A stretch of 64,000 nt of DNA, taken from the NCBI GenBank assembly GCA_029876055.1, contig CM056877.1:3286001-3350000 (forward strand), given 5' to 3'. This DNA is from Madurella fahalii. Taxonomy: Eukaryota; Ascomycota; Sordariomycetes; Sordariales. Shown one piece after another: positions 44,901-55,637 of this stretch (positions are counted from its first letter, which is position 1; every line of letters begins with the position of its first letter). The notes beneath the pieces are model-generated. The model did not search any database and was not told the origin of the DNA. It worked only from the letters and a program-made list of their open reading frames with translations. The position numbers and the translations under genes were made by a program.

Positions 44901-46310
44901 AAGCGATCATCTGCTGGCGAGCTTCAAAATTTCCGAGACCCGCGGTCGCTCCTCGTTTCAGCTTGTGAATCCGACCAGCTTACATCTACCCGAGCCCGCC
45001 ATTAGTCTATGTTGTGTTTGAAGAAGCAGGCGCAAAAAAGACGCATAGCGCTGGCCTCCTGCATTATATAAGTAGGTGCATCTCGGGAGTAGATCGTAGG
45101 GTGATGCTGTGACACCGAGTCGGTCAACCGATCTTGCGGAGCCGTAGGCGGAGTGGGGGCCGAAAACACCCCCGTTCTGAGGTTGACCAAGAAGAGTACC
45201 ATCACCAGTGATATTGCCATCGTTTCCACTTTTGCTCCTCCCCTGCGATTACAACGCTGTCCCGGCCCTGGGTTTCTATTGCCCAGCTTGCTCAACTGTG
45301 CCGCCCGAGTTGCGCCGTTCACGCCGCTGATATGCGCCAACAAAAGGGTTTGCGGCAACCGCAACTGGTGGGTGGGTCGACTCCGATTAGCGAAGCGCTT
45401 GGCGAGCCAATAACCGCCGGTACCGTTCTGCCGGGACCAATCACATGGCGTCGTGCTCGAGTTGAGGAAACGAGTCTCCTCGGAGAGATGCGCGCTTGTG
45501 AGACCATCTGGCCCGCAACCGCAACCAGAGTTTCAAACCGGCTGCGGCCTATGTTCCTGGTTTGGAATGCAGCCGTGGTTGAGTCGTTCAAGTCTGGTCC
45601 GCTGTGTGTTCTGTTGTGTTGGCGAGGCGCCTGGTTAGGCGTTGATGGTACAGACAGGGCAGTGTAAAGGTTTTGGCCGTTTAGAAGCCCCAACTGTCTC
45701 CGAGCGTGATTTGACTGCGCTGAGAGATTCCCTTAGGCAGAGTCTCCTTTCCTCGTAGGTTCGTCATCCTGGAAGAGGCTTGGGTTAGCAGACGGTGAGC
45801 GAGCGGGACGGGGAGCCAATACCTAAGTAGAGGGCGACGAGATAGTCAACTGAAGAAGAAATGTGATATCTATGATTGGCATTGTTTACCGGGCGCGGGG
45901 CCGGAGGCGGAGGCGGAGGCGGCAGAACGGCCGTCACATCCGCCTTGCTCATGTGTCTACTCTTCTTCCCTCCACAACGTCTCACGGAGACATATATGAG
46001 AGAGGGCGCAACCTAGTCCTGCAAAAAGAGTGGAGGGCAACAACGTCAATCGGGAGCGATTGACCTAGTGCTCCACAACTACGCATTTACAATTGAGTGG
46101 CCGTAGGTGCAACAGTTCTGGCCTGACAGATAGGGGTCATGTCGTATTTGCAAGAAGCAGACGCAAGAAGCAGACGTAAAAAGCCGCGGAGCCACCGCGT
46201 CCTGCCGTCTGACTCGTGATAGGTCTTCCCTGACATTAAGAAAGCGGACACTTAGTATAGGTGCATACTTAAGCAGGGCTGACGGCGGCTGAGGGTTCCA
46301 CACCGTGGCC

Positions 46311-46370
46311 GAGTGGCTGGAGAATCACACAATTGACTCGAAATTTGAGGAAATCGAACGTAACAATGAC
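46311..46370 (+). other. tRNA-like sequence with perfect Pol III A box
   Basis: CACCGTGGCCGAGTGGCTGG contains TGGCCGAGTGG, an exact A-box match as in tRNA-Ser/Leu D-arms, followed at the right distance by GACTCGAAAT, resembling a Ser(CGA) anticodon loop. The anticodon stem does not pair well and no B box or acceptor stem follows. It is probably a decayed tRNA or tRNA-derived SINE head, not a working tRNA. Confidence 0.3.
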
Positions 46371-47664
46371 ACCGGATTGCTCACATCACCTATGGACTGG
46401 ACTGACCGCGAAACTGTTACTTAGGAAACTATGCAAGCCAACCAACCCATTCCCCCTTCCCCCCTGTTGGATCAGATTGACTGCAGAATTGTTAACTACT
46501 TAGGAGACCATACGGAGGCAAAAAAACCCACCCTCCCTCCGTTCCTGCTAAACCATGGCCTCCACCTCTCTAATATTAAGTGAACTATTCCAGTTTCATC
46601 TTCTCCGTGCTTCCCAGTGAAGCCATCTCGAGAGACAAGGAACAAATGAAAGCTGACAGGATACCCGTTACTAGGCTTCAGGACACCTCGGCGATGGACT
46701 GAAGGTAAATCCCACCATTGTCGTTCGTATATCGACCATCCTTACACGCCAATTTCAGAACCGTGGGGTAAACCTCAAGTTCCCCCCACCGAGGGCTGTC
46801 GTCATCGGCCAGGTCGATTTAGGAGGTTCCTCGGGTGCTTCAAGATCCGCTCTGTGCTTCACGGGGCTCTGATGCGTTCTAGACGCTATAGTCTGATGTC
46901 GGGGGGTAGCCGGACTGGGGGAGGTATCGTCGGTCAGGTCGATGATGGCATTACCTTCCCTAGGCTCGATAGGGTTTTTATTTCTACGCCCTATACAGCT
47001 AGACACCATTATATGATGTCAGTGGTATCCCAGCTGGGAGTCTCGGACGAGTTTCGACGATAGTAACGATCTAATTGACATCTTGATGGCGTTCGGGGTC
47101 TGGAGAAGAACGGTCGTGTCCAGCGTGAGAGTGGTGGCCAATATAGGAATGTGGTTGGAAGATGAAGGGGAAGGTCGTTAGGTTAGGGAGTAGAGAAGAA
47201 GAAGGGAAGAAACTAGAGGAAGGGAGATCCAGACAGGATTAAATATCTATCAGGAGCCGGATAGGTTGCACGTACTAGTGTACCCTGCCTCAGGTAGTTA
47301 GAGATCGGAAGTAGCTTCTTCCGAAGCTGGCCACATCGCCCTGGTAGTGAGGGCGAGTCCATGGGCTGGGCGAGGGCAAGGTCGTCGTGGCCGAGTGCGG
47401 AGGATCTAGTACAGACAGGGCAGTATAAATGGGGAGACCACAGAGTAGTACCAGCCGATGCTGCCCTGAGCCACGGAAAGTTGTATTTCCAAACGGCGGG
47501 AGGTAAGAAAGAAAAAATATCGGGATTATACACGCGAATGTTGCTTAAGGAAGCCCATCGAGAAATGTAGATACAAGTATCATCCAATAAGGCTCTTGCC
47601 GTCGCTAGATCCGCCCCCCTTTGGTTTCCCGGCCAACCAGGTACATTTGCTTACTACCTCTGAG

Positions 47665-47800
47665 AAGCAACAATTGTCGCGGCCGCCCTACCTACCTGGC
47701 GAGAACTGGATCTCTGCTCAATAACGTTACCGCCGTTCCGGGCGGCCCACTCCCGCAACCCAATCAGTTACCCCGAACCGTCTCCCGAAGGCCAACCGGC
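47665..47800 (+). repeat. Diverged repeat pair, copy 2 (partner 44795-44900)
   Basis: Collinear with copy 1 but with an insertion of about 15 bp (GTTACCGCCGTTCCG) in the middle. Confidence 0.45.
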
Positions 47801-47956
47801 GGTGAGAATGTCGCCTAAGCATGAATGCCTGCACTGCTCGGGCAAACTGACATCCTGAATTACACATTGCCTTACTTGCACCTAAAATTTATCTCATAGC
47901 TGGCCTGCAATAGGTGAATGACAAGATGGGCCTAGGCCAACCCAACATGTCGTCAT

Positions 47957-48322
47957 GCCTTCCCCGAGAATGTCCTCAAAATCGAGAAAAGCGGCCCTGA
48001 AGAGGATTATTTGACGGTTATCGAGGTGCCCGGCATCTTCCGCGCCGCCGCTGAGGACACCACGGCCAGGGATCGTGACCTAGTCAAGAAAATGGTTAAG
48101 GAATGCATTCGAAACGACCGCACCATTATCCTTACCGTTCAACCATCCAACGTCGATGCGGCTACCCAGGAGATCCTTGAACTATCAAAGCTATACGATA
48201 AGACTGCTGGTAGGACCCTGGGGGTAATTACTAAGCCGCATACACTGAAGGGGCGTTCCAAGAAGACCGCCGTTTGTAACTTGGTGCTCGATAAGAGAAT
48301 GCCTCCTACCCTTGGCTACTAG
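47957..48322 (+). pseudogene. Dynamin-family GTPase domain fragment
   Basis: The frame reads AFPENVLKIEKSGPEEDYLT, VIEVPGIFRAAAEDTTARDR, LVKKMVKECIRNDRTIILTV, QPSNVDAATQEILELSKLYD, then RTLGVITKPHTLKG. This is the part of a fungal dynamin-like (Mx/Vps1-related) GTPase from just before switch II to just after the G4 motif. G3 is EVPG instead of DxPG, and G4 is TKPH instead of TKPD, so guanine recognition would be lost. The P-loop (G1) and all stalk regions are missing. The frame stops at the edge of the palindrome array at 48323. A dead fragment; intact dynamins are large membrane-remodelling enzymes. Confidence 0.82.
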
Positions 48323-48640
48323 CTTGGTAGTGCGCCGGCGTGCTGGTACATATGTACCGGCTGCGTATTACACCGGCAAACACTTACTAGCCTCTCTATC
48401 GTGCCAGTACACACGTGTACTGGTACACGGGGGCTGATATATATGTGCTAATGATATATGGTCCTTACGCGTGTGCTAGTACTTCAGCATGCTAGTACAT
48501 ATGTACCAGCGGCGGTAGTATATTAGCATAGGCTTACTAGCCCCTCCAGTGTGCTAGTACACACGTAATAGTTGCGTGGCATACTAGTACGTGTATGCCA
48601 GCCCAGCCAGTGTACTAGCACATATAACAGCTACCCACCC
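48323..48640 (+). repeat. Array of palindromic (C/T)(A/G)GTAC repeats
   Basis: Within about 310 bp are several hairpin-forming units built round xxGTACA-TGTACxx: GCTGGTACATATGTACCGGC (48342-48361 region), CCAGTACACACGTGTACTGG (about 48404), GCTAGTACATATGTACCAGC (about 48490), and half-units GTGCTAGTAC, GTGCTAGTACACACG, CATACTAGTACGTGTATG. The spacing is irregular, with intervening AT-rich DNA. It begins exactly where the dynamin fragment ends. Confidence 0.7.
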
Positions 48641-49336
48641 TGGAAAATCATCCCCTTAAATCTATATTATGACTTCGCATATTGCAGCAAACAATAAATC
48701 AAGTTAAACAATCTACTACCCGCCCTATTGGTAATACTGCGGCTCGAACTAGCTAGGGAGCTTGTGATAATACCACTCACAGTGCTGCTCCTCGAATTCA
48801 TGTAGTGCTTCGGTCTCAACAAGATATCGGTTTCACGAAGCCCGCCCCTTCGACAAGAAGTTGGCTGCCTCTTCTCGGTGCAGTGGTGTACTTTTCTTTA
48901 AAGTACTATCGCCGTGGCCGACCCCCTCGACCCAGATGCCTTGCGGGAAGTGACTTACTCCCGCTGCTAGTTCCAGCACGCAACACGTTTGCCACTGCTA
49001 TGTTGTTGTCACGACCATCGGTCATGACGACGAGCCGCTGCGGCCCGAGGCAGCAAACACGCGAAAATCCACCAGTAAGGGCCGGAGTGGCACAGGTTAC
49101 AATGCCATTGAACTAGAGTGTTGTCCGAGTTGATGAAAGCAGCCGAAGAATCCGATAGTTACATAACCAGCCGCGAAAGTCTTTAACGGTGCCACCAAGC
49201 CACCTGTGCAACAAAACGAACACTTGAACTCATGTACCACCAGACCGGACAATCACGTGCTCCGACAAGTAGTCGCCCTGAAGCATGGAGGCTGAGCGGA
49301 CTTTGGAATGATGTGTCCCACTCGTTATTAACTTTG
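48641..49336. other. No supported gene
   Basis: One 103-codon plus-strand frame (48805-49116) has a hydrophobic patch but no family. Otherwise empty. Confidence 0.35.
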
Positions 49337-50405
49337 CTAGCTGATTACAATCTCCCCAAGTTTTTCCCGCTGTTTTTCCACATATGCCAGATTGTCAGCT
49401 GTCAAATAGCCTTCGTTTGAAGCAAGAAGATCCTCAATCTCTTTAAGCATAACGGGGATCGGGTTGCAGTTGCGGTGGTCGTCATACATATACGTAACGT
49501 GGATCTTTTCGATGACGTTGACCAGATGATTGATGCTGAGCGGGTACGTCAGGCCGGCTGTTTCTTCAGTAGACCATACGGCCTGTAGCTCCAGTTGACT
49601 GAGTCCGCTGATGATGGAGCCCAGGATCATCGCGTGACAAGCATCCGGCCTAAAACCCTCTTTTCTGCAGTAACGGATAGCTTTGGTTGATATGACAAGT
49701 TGAAGGTTGGAGATGATTTCTTTTAGACTTTTGAATATCTCGTGGAGGTAGTTCATACGGATCCTCGCCGCATTCTCTAGATAAGCGAAACTGGTCAGAA
49801 GATTTGCAAAGAAGGGCTGTTCATTTTTATCTAATTAGCTTACCAAATAACTGTGAAGAAATGAGAGGCATAGATGGCTGTTCGATAAGCTTCTTGTTGG
49901 CGTCGACCAGCTGGCCTTCATTGTTGATGCCTGAATCAACGATAAGGCGTCTAGCTAGACGACCAAGTGTATCTTTGGCGCCAAGCTCCCGGGCGAGACC
50001 AATAGCGTAACTAATGTCGGGGGACTCGTGCAAAGCAGATAAAGAGGTTACCCAGGCCTGAAGCCAGGGTCGGAGAACTTTGGTCATGTCGTACTTCTCG
50101 GTAAAGACCAGAACATTGTACAGCTCGGCTAAGGGAAGTGTGGTAGGGATGCCATCAAAACGGGCGTGAATAACGTCGAGGAGAAGCTTCGCGGCCGCAG
50201 AATCATCCTCAGGTAGCTTTACCACCCAGGATTCTGTATCAGAAACCGGACGAGATTCTCGAAACCCTCCGTAAAGCATGCATTTGAAGACGCGGCTCAC
50301 TCGGGAGAGGCTGCGCGAACAAACAAGAAACTCCCATTCGTCAGGTCCAATGATCAGCCTTAGGTCACCGTCGTCATCGACGCGCACCGGCTGTCGGTAA
50401 GCCAT
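49337..50405 (-). CDS. BTB/POZ domain protein
   Basis: Exons 50405-49844 and 49776-49337 (562+440 nt) give 333 residues. The intron is GTAAGC...ATCTAG, joining QLF-ENAARIRMNYLHE. The start MAYRQPVRVDDDGDLRLIIG leads straight into the BTB fold: DGDLRLIIGPDEWEFLVCSR, SLSRVSRVFKCMLYGGFRES, WVVKLPEDDSAAAKLLLDVI, YNVLVFTEKYDMTKVLRPW. Fungal BTB proteins of this layout, with an all-helical C-terminal half, are very numerous; some are Cullin-3 adaptors but most are uncharacterised. No lesions were found, so it is probably a functional gene. Confidence 0.82.
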
Positions 50406-52045
50406 GGCGAAGAGTTGGCGGAAAGAGTTCAACTGCTGATTGTGGGTAAGGCCCACGAAAAGTTGAGAGAAGGAAGAACTAGGTCCTGCGTGGGGATTTG
50501 GCCTTTGCGCCTGCGGTGAGGCCTACAATGTGTGGACGGTTGATTGGAGTTTGACGTGCGGGGTTCCACTTTCCATTCTCGCGACCGTGGAATGGGGAGA
50601 GGGCAGAGCCCCAGCAGACAGCTGCCATGAGAGAGATCTTCTCCGCCAACCATTTGTGCTACTCCTAGCAAGCAGCCGGCCGCCTGCACTGCAATTCATT
50701 TAGCGTATACCGACCCAACATTACTATACGCCAGCCTGCCGTCAATCTTGTCTATCGGGGGATTGATGCCTTGAGGATAATCGAGATCTTGTTCCTGGTG
50801 GTGCTTCAAAACAGAATCGCAAATGGCCTGTGGTCTGCCATGTTGTCTTGGCAGCTGAAATGACAGCCTGGTAACCTGCCCCGGAAAGGCATCTTCCTCA
50901 TTATCAACAATAAGACCTCCTCTGACTTTGGATCATGGATCTACCAACACTTTGTTCGTCCTACCAGTGAAATGGTGCAGAAACACACATCTACACCCAC
51001 ATACACATCAAAACAAGGGGGAGGGTAAAGACGGCCAAATGCCAGACAGACAAGATAGACAAGACAGGCCAGGCGACACCACCACAAATTGGGTGCCGAG
51101 TAGGGAACAGCCGAGTCACCGGCCCGTTCCCCTACCGCCACAACCGAGGAGGAGCGACGGCGCAAGTAGAACAAGCTTTGGGTTTGGTGACCGATAAAAC
51201 CTGTTGAATGTGGCGAGCCTGGGCAGCTGCAATTTCCATAGTTAAGGCGCCTGTGATATGGACACATTAATCCCGGAGCCACACTGTATGTCAGCAATGA
51301 GCACCCAAAAATGGCTCCACCTACAAAGATTTTTCATTTAGAGATGTGGGCACTGAAGTAGGCCGCCACCGTAACATAAATATTGTAGCTTTTAGAGACA
51401 GTGTGAAGGGTTAGTTGGAAAGCATTCATATTTTTATTATGAGCTTGAGTGTGTGCTCATCGACGGAGTCATAACCCCAGAAGTCTGTTGACTCTTTGGC
51501 ACGACCTATACAGAGAGAGCAATATCTGAATTGATTATTTACCCCAATGCTGATGACGATGCCTTGGGGCTATCGCACTCCCTCTTCCATCTACGATCAT
51601 GCCTAGCTGGACGCTGTGTAGGTAGAAGATTTGTGTGTCAATAGGCTAGACTCGTTTTCTGCATGTAGCAAAATTCGTGGCTGGGGAGCTTTAAATGCTC
51701 AAAAATTTTATTCAGGGAAAGGCATCTAATTCGAAGCTCCCAATTAACTTATCGCCATTTGCCAGTGTCGCACTGAGGCTTCCCTGGCTCCATCTGGAGA
51801 GTTTTGCGGGTTGCCAGGATCCGGATCTTCGCCGGAGCTCTCCGGTGAGCTGTGGCGCCCCACTGGCCGCTGTTTAAGAGCTGGGCAAACCCGTGTCAAT
51901 ATAACCAACAAACTTCCTCCCGAACTCTCCACCTTGACATCAATTTCGGAGTTTCATCCACGGACAAGCCCCAATCAGTCACAATGTTCTGGTCCGTTCT
52001 GCTGACCTATTGTCTACCGAATATGACTAACTTTGTGACAGTGAA
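50406..52045. other. Intergenic; contains one copy of an inverted dispersed repeat
   Basis: No exon is supported. The repeat at 50968-51090 is the main structure; the rest (51300-51700) is TpA-enriched. The segment before 52046 is the promoter of the APH gene, without a TATA box that I can single out. Confidence 0.4.
50968..51090 (+). repeat. Dispersed repeat, copy A (inverted partner at 61589-61713)
   Basis: Begins TGAAATGGTGCAGAAACACA and includes CATCAAAACAAGG, CCAAATGCCAGACA, ACAAGATAG and GACAGGC. The reverse complement of 61713-61589 follows the same sequence for about 120 bp, with about 18 differences, mostly transitions. Confidence 0.9.
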
Positions 52046-53008
52046 ATGGAACCTTCCATTACAGTCTCCGTCGCTCGAACCAACTCTCGTCGATGGATCC
52101 TAGGCTCCTTGATGGTCTGCGAAAAAGTCGACGATCCAGAGTCCAAGCCGGCGGACACGATAGCCGACTGGAGAGATGGCAACAGCACTTTCTACCTCCG
52201 AAAGAGCTCGGCGAACGATTTGTCAGGGGGTGATGTGGAGGCCGACAGGATTCATGTCGGGGGAACTTCATCCGCTGTTTGGTGTCTCGGCGACAACGCA
52301 TTCTGCAAGGTTCATGCCTGGTGCGAAGGTCTGGAGCTTGAAGCCAACACTATGCGGTTCGTGAGGGAGAAGGCCTCGGAAGTGCCCATCCCGGAACTTG
52401 TCCATTCCTGGATCGATCACGAACTCGACAGAACCTTCCTCATAACAAAGCGAGTCGGCGGGCAAACCTTGGGACGAGCATGGCCACAGCTTTCCTCACT
52501 CCAGCGTACACAGATTGCCGATGACATCGCGCGGTTCTGCGTTACCCTGGCCGCCAACACTTCGTCTCGGTTTGAAACGGTCACTGGATACGGTATTCAT
52601 GAACCAAGGCTGATGGAGAGCGCACCCCAACCCCATCCGACGTGGAAGCCGAGAACCCTTGGGCCGTTCTCACAAGAGGCCATGCATGCCTATATGACCA
52701 AGATCTCAACCGAACCCCCTCCAGACATCGACCCTCAGTTTCACTTTTATCATGCCGACCTCGGGCCGACAAATATCATGGTATCGGAGGATGGTAACCG
52801 TGTCACTGGGATCATCGACTGGGAATCCGCTGCGTATTACCCACGTTTCTGGGTAGCCACCAAGCCCGTAACTGCTGGGGCTTTTTACCTTGAATGCGAG
52901 ACTGATGAACCGAAGCTGTGGGGTCAGCTCCTGGGGCAAGCACTCGAGGCAAATGGTTACAAGCGGCTGGAGGCCGCATTCCGCCGCTGGAATAATTCAG
53001 TCGCGTAA
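52046..53008 (+). CDS. APH-family phosphotransferase, intact
   Basis: Single exon, 320 residues, first ATG at 52046 (MEPSITVSVARTNSRRWILG). The APH/choline-kinase-like fold is visible: VWCLGDNAFCKVHAWCEG (strand with Lys), LELEANTMRFVREKASEVPI, DRTFLITKRVGGQTLGRAWP (hinge), then the catalytic loop FYHADLGPTNIMVSEDGN and the metal site GIIDWESAAYYPRFWVATK. It ends YKRLEAAFRRWNNSVA. Members phosphorylate small molecules in bacteria; the fungal clade has no established substrate. This is the only one of the five APH loci here without a lesion. Cytosolic, as no signal or membrane segment is present. Confidence 0.88.
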   Translation: MEPSITVSVARTNSRRWILGSLMVCEKVDDPESKPADTIADWRDGNSTFYLRKSSANDLSGGDVEADRIHVGGTSSAVWCLGDNAFCKVHAWCEGLELEANTMRFVREKASEVPIPELVHSWIDHELDRTFLITKRVGGQTLGRAWPQLSSLQRTQIADDIARFCVTLAANTSSRFETVTGYGIHEPRLMESAPQPHPTWKPRTLGPFSQEAMHAYMTKISTEPPPDIDPQFHFYHADLGPTNIMVSEDGNRVTGIIDWESAAYYPRFWVATKPVTAGAFYLECETDEPKLWGQLLGQALEANGYKRLEAAFRRWNNSVA

Positions 53009-53311
53009 CCCAAGGGGGGGGGGAGGGGGGGTTGGGTTTGGGGTTTGCAAAGTGCGCATTCACTGATGCTTGTGCTCCACCGGAAGAATAACTAGCGAGT
53101 TTCATTTGACGAGATACATGGCCTACCATCAATCCAACTGGTTCCTCCTGACTCCACAAACCCGCCAGTGGAACCCAATTCCTCCAACCAATATTGTCAA
53201 GAACTAGGATCTCGAGCACGGTGCTGTGGAGGCGCTAATAAATAATGTCAGCCACAACAAAAACCAAGGAGGTAAGTAGGAGTAAGGTACAGAAGGGCTA
53301 CAAGCGAGGAG
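53009..53311. other. 3' flank of the APH gene
   Basis: Starts with a G-rich tract (GGGGGGGGGAGGGGGGG at about 53015) likely to form quadruplex structure just after the stop codon. No gene. Confidence 0.4.
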
Positions 53312-53431
53312 TTATTCCATTTTCGCCCCACAGCGTTCACACGTTTTCACTGTCGTTGGGTTGTTGTACGTGCAATCTTTGTTGGTGCAACCCTTCCCGC
53401 TCACCGGCGCCGGGAAGATGGACTGCGCCAT
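53312..53431 (-). CDS. 39-residue zinc-finger microprotein
   Basis: ATG at 53431 starts MAQSIFPAPVSGKGCTNKDC, then TYNNPTTVKTCERCGAKME and stop. The C-x4-C-x10-C-x2-C spacing with NNP between the pairs resembles a RanBP2-type/double zinc-ribbon module. The in-frame stretch upstream has no better start: an ATG at 53608 would add 59 hydrophobic, unconserved-looking residues and may instead be a leader. Tiny single-module zinc-ribbon proteins are known in fungi but mostly unannotated. Partner (RNA, ubiquitin or protein) unknown. Confidence 0.55.
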   Translation of the reverse strand: MAQSIFPAPVSGKGCTNKDCTYNNPTTVKTCERCGAKME

Positions 53432-54828
53432 GTTTGATGATTGGGTAACAAGGAAGCTTGAAAGTCTGGAGTCAGGTCTGAGATCTGGGGGTGAAAACGG
53501 AGATTGCAAAGATGCCGGAAGAGGGATGATGGTGGTTGAGAGGGAAAAGATGATTTGGAAAAAGGGGAGATGCCAGGTTATATATATCGAGGCTCCCTGG
53601 TATACCATTAGTTGTCTCTCTCGTGGCGCTCATCATGAGGTAGCCAACGGTTTGACAGTCCGAGTCGCCATGAAATAAGGTATTGGGACTCTGTTTCAAC
53701 CAGTTACACGGAATGGGAGAGCCTGTCAAGATCTCGGCCACTTTTCGGTGAGGCCAGCCCCAGAAAACCACGCGGTAGCAGTGTCTGGCGTTTCCATGAC
53801 CCACACACATCTTGATTAGAGGGACCTTGTTCCTTAGGCACAGTCTTCTCCAATTCATTATACAAGATGGTGTTCCTGGCCACGTGAGCAGCTGATACGA
53901 TACATGACCTCCTTTCCCCCCTGATTCGAATAAGATTCGAATCTTATTGTTTTTGGATGGAAAACTACATGTAGGATAAATATAGCTTGATGATGGCCCG
54001 GATTGTAATAACTTGTTACGTAGGTACGTCGTAGAATCTTGGAATTAGGCTCCCTGATAGGTAGTTACCTAGCAGAATTACTATCTTCGGTGCAAGAGCA
54101 TTGTAGAACCGTGATTTGCCGCCCACAGTATGCACATCAAAGTGTTAGTATCCTGCATATTGGTCCAATGCAAATCTTGGAGGTTGGTCATTTTGCACTG
54201 CCCTCTTGCATTTGCCCCTGTCGATACCGTCGTCGGTACCCCGGCGAGGGGGAAAAGATTGCGCATCACACCATAACACTACTTGGTATATCGTTGGGAC
54301 TGCAATCACATCTTTGTGTTCCACTTTATCGGCCGTTATTTACCTAGCGCCAAAACCCCCCTAGAGTAGATAGCGCGGAGATGCCATCCGTGAACTCCTT
54401 TGTGAATTCTGGGTCGGTTTGTTGGTGCACTGTCGCGAGGCGGAACCAATCGCACCTCAATGCGACCATTCTGGCGGCACATGAATAGATTACTACGTAC
54501 TCCCATGTACATCCTGTCTGTCAATCGAGTTTGGTTACCGACCCTAGCTCCCGTCTCGCGCAGAGGAGCAACGAAGGGGTTGCACGCCATCCAAGACAGA
54601 GCCGACATGCAGAATCTCGGAAATTGGATAAGGCGATACATCGTCCAAGAGTTGCTAAGTGCACGAGGAAGACACCAGACTCGAAGTATAGGGTTCATTT
54701 AGAACCTGCGATGTCTTTCCCTCCAACACTCTTAGCCACCAACCCGCCACGTCTTGCCAATGGCACCAGTCTCAAAGCACTTCCACATCCTCAAATACCT
54801 CAGCCATCTACGTTAATCCAGGTTTGTC
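53432..54828. other. No supported gene
   Basis: Contains the palindrome at 53929 and short frames only. TpA-rich parts around 53880-54060 suggest mutated repeats. Confidence 0.35.
53929..53948. repeat. 20-bp perfect palindrome
   Basis: AATAAGATTCGAATCTTATT reads the same on both strands and is preceded by an extra GATTCG; it could be a protein-binding site or chance in AT-rich DNA. Confidence 0.8.
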
Positions 54829-55637
54829 ATGGAGCATTGGTTCGGCTCTCCCAAGCCATTCTCTTCTTCCGACACTATGTCTCACATCTCTGTCAACTCG
54901 GTGTTGCCCGCCGACACATCCAACCGCCTGCTCATCGACCACAATGCAACTGAGAAGGCGGAGGTTGTTCATTTGAAGCAGAAGTACCTTCCTTTGTTTG
55001 AAGATACTTGCAACTCACGGCGTCGCCGATCTTGCCGAGCCAGACCTTCTCCGCCGCCACTTCATCCCTTCGGGAGGAAGAAGCGCTGGTCCACAAGCAA
55101 CTCGACATTGCCGGATCAGGGACCCTGTCAGGCATTTGCGTGGATGTCGCCAAGGCAATGAATGGCATGTCCACAACCCACCAAATCCTCGTTGGTCCCA
55201 CTTCTGTGGGTGGCATCCCTAATGGCTCCTTCATTGCATACGAATATGAACTGAAGGAGAAAGGGGGGGGGGGGGTTGGACACTACCTAGCCGAATTGCA
55301 ACCGAGTGTTCGACCGAACACTGAACTGCGTTCGCACACGGTCGCGCCAACTATGTGAACTCTGCCGGAGTTGCGGACGTTCTCGCGCTGAAGGACAAGA
55401 GCTGCGCCGCCGGGGAGAGAATATGTCGTGCCCGACATGCGAGTGCTGTTCCGAGTGCCAAGTGAAGTGGTCAGCCTCCAGCAAGGCAGCGGCATGCTTG
55501 AGTCTGGCTGGCCGGATTGCCAGTTCCCAAAGCGTACTGACGGTCAGGTAATCAAAACTCGACAGACCTCCAGAGGGACTGTTGCTCACTACCATGTTAC
55601 AACGGAGGATGGAGTCGGTGCTTTCAACGAGAAGTAG
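54829..55637 (+). pseudogene. Frame-broken gene of unknown family
   Basis: The wording is protein-like in successive frames: MEHWFGSPKPFSSSDTMSHI...TEKAEVVHLKQKYLPLFED, then EEEALVHKQLDIAGSGTLSG, ICVDVAKAMNGMSTTHQILV and GGIPNGSFIAYEYELKEK. A run of 12-13 G at 55262 follows, then NYVNSAGVADVLALKDKSC, and finally VPDMRVLFRVPSEVVSLQQG ... HYHVTTEDGVGAFNEK ending at 55637. These pieces probably formed one protein of about 250 residues. Either introns that I cannot place or indels (the G run is an obvious candidate) separate them. Family not recognised. Confidence 0.35.

Larger units (their letters stand above)
44600..47956. other. Long gene-poor repeat-rich region
   Basis: No intact gene in 3.3 kb. 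Two diverged copies of one repeat (44795-44900 and 47665-47800), a tRNA-like box at 46311, a shared GTACAGACAGGGCAGT motif at 45648 and 47409, and a minus-strand frame (47009-46755) with AIIDLTDDTS are the only structures seen. It looks like old RIP-mutated transposon DNA. Confidence 0.4.

Noticed and set aside
48323..48640. CRISPR-like array
   Set aside because: Units are irregularly spaced palindromes without uniform spacers, and this is eukaryotic DNA.
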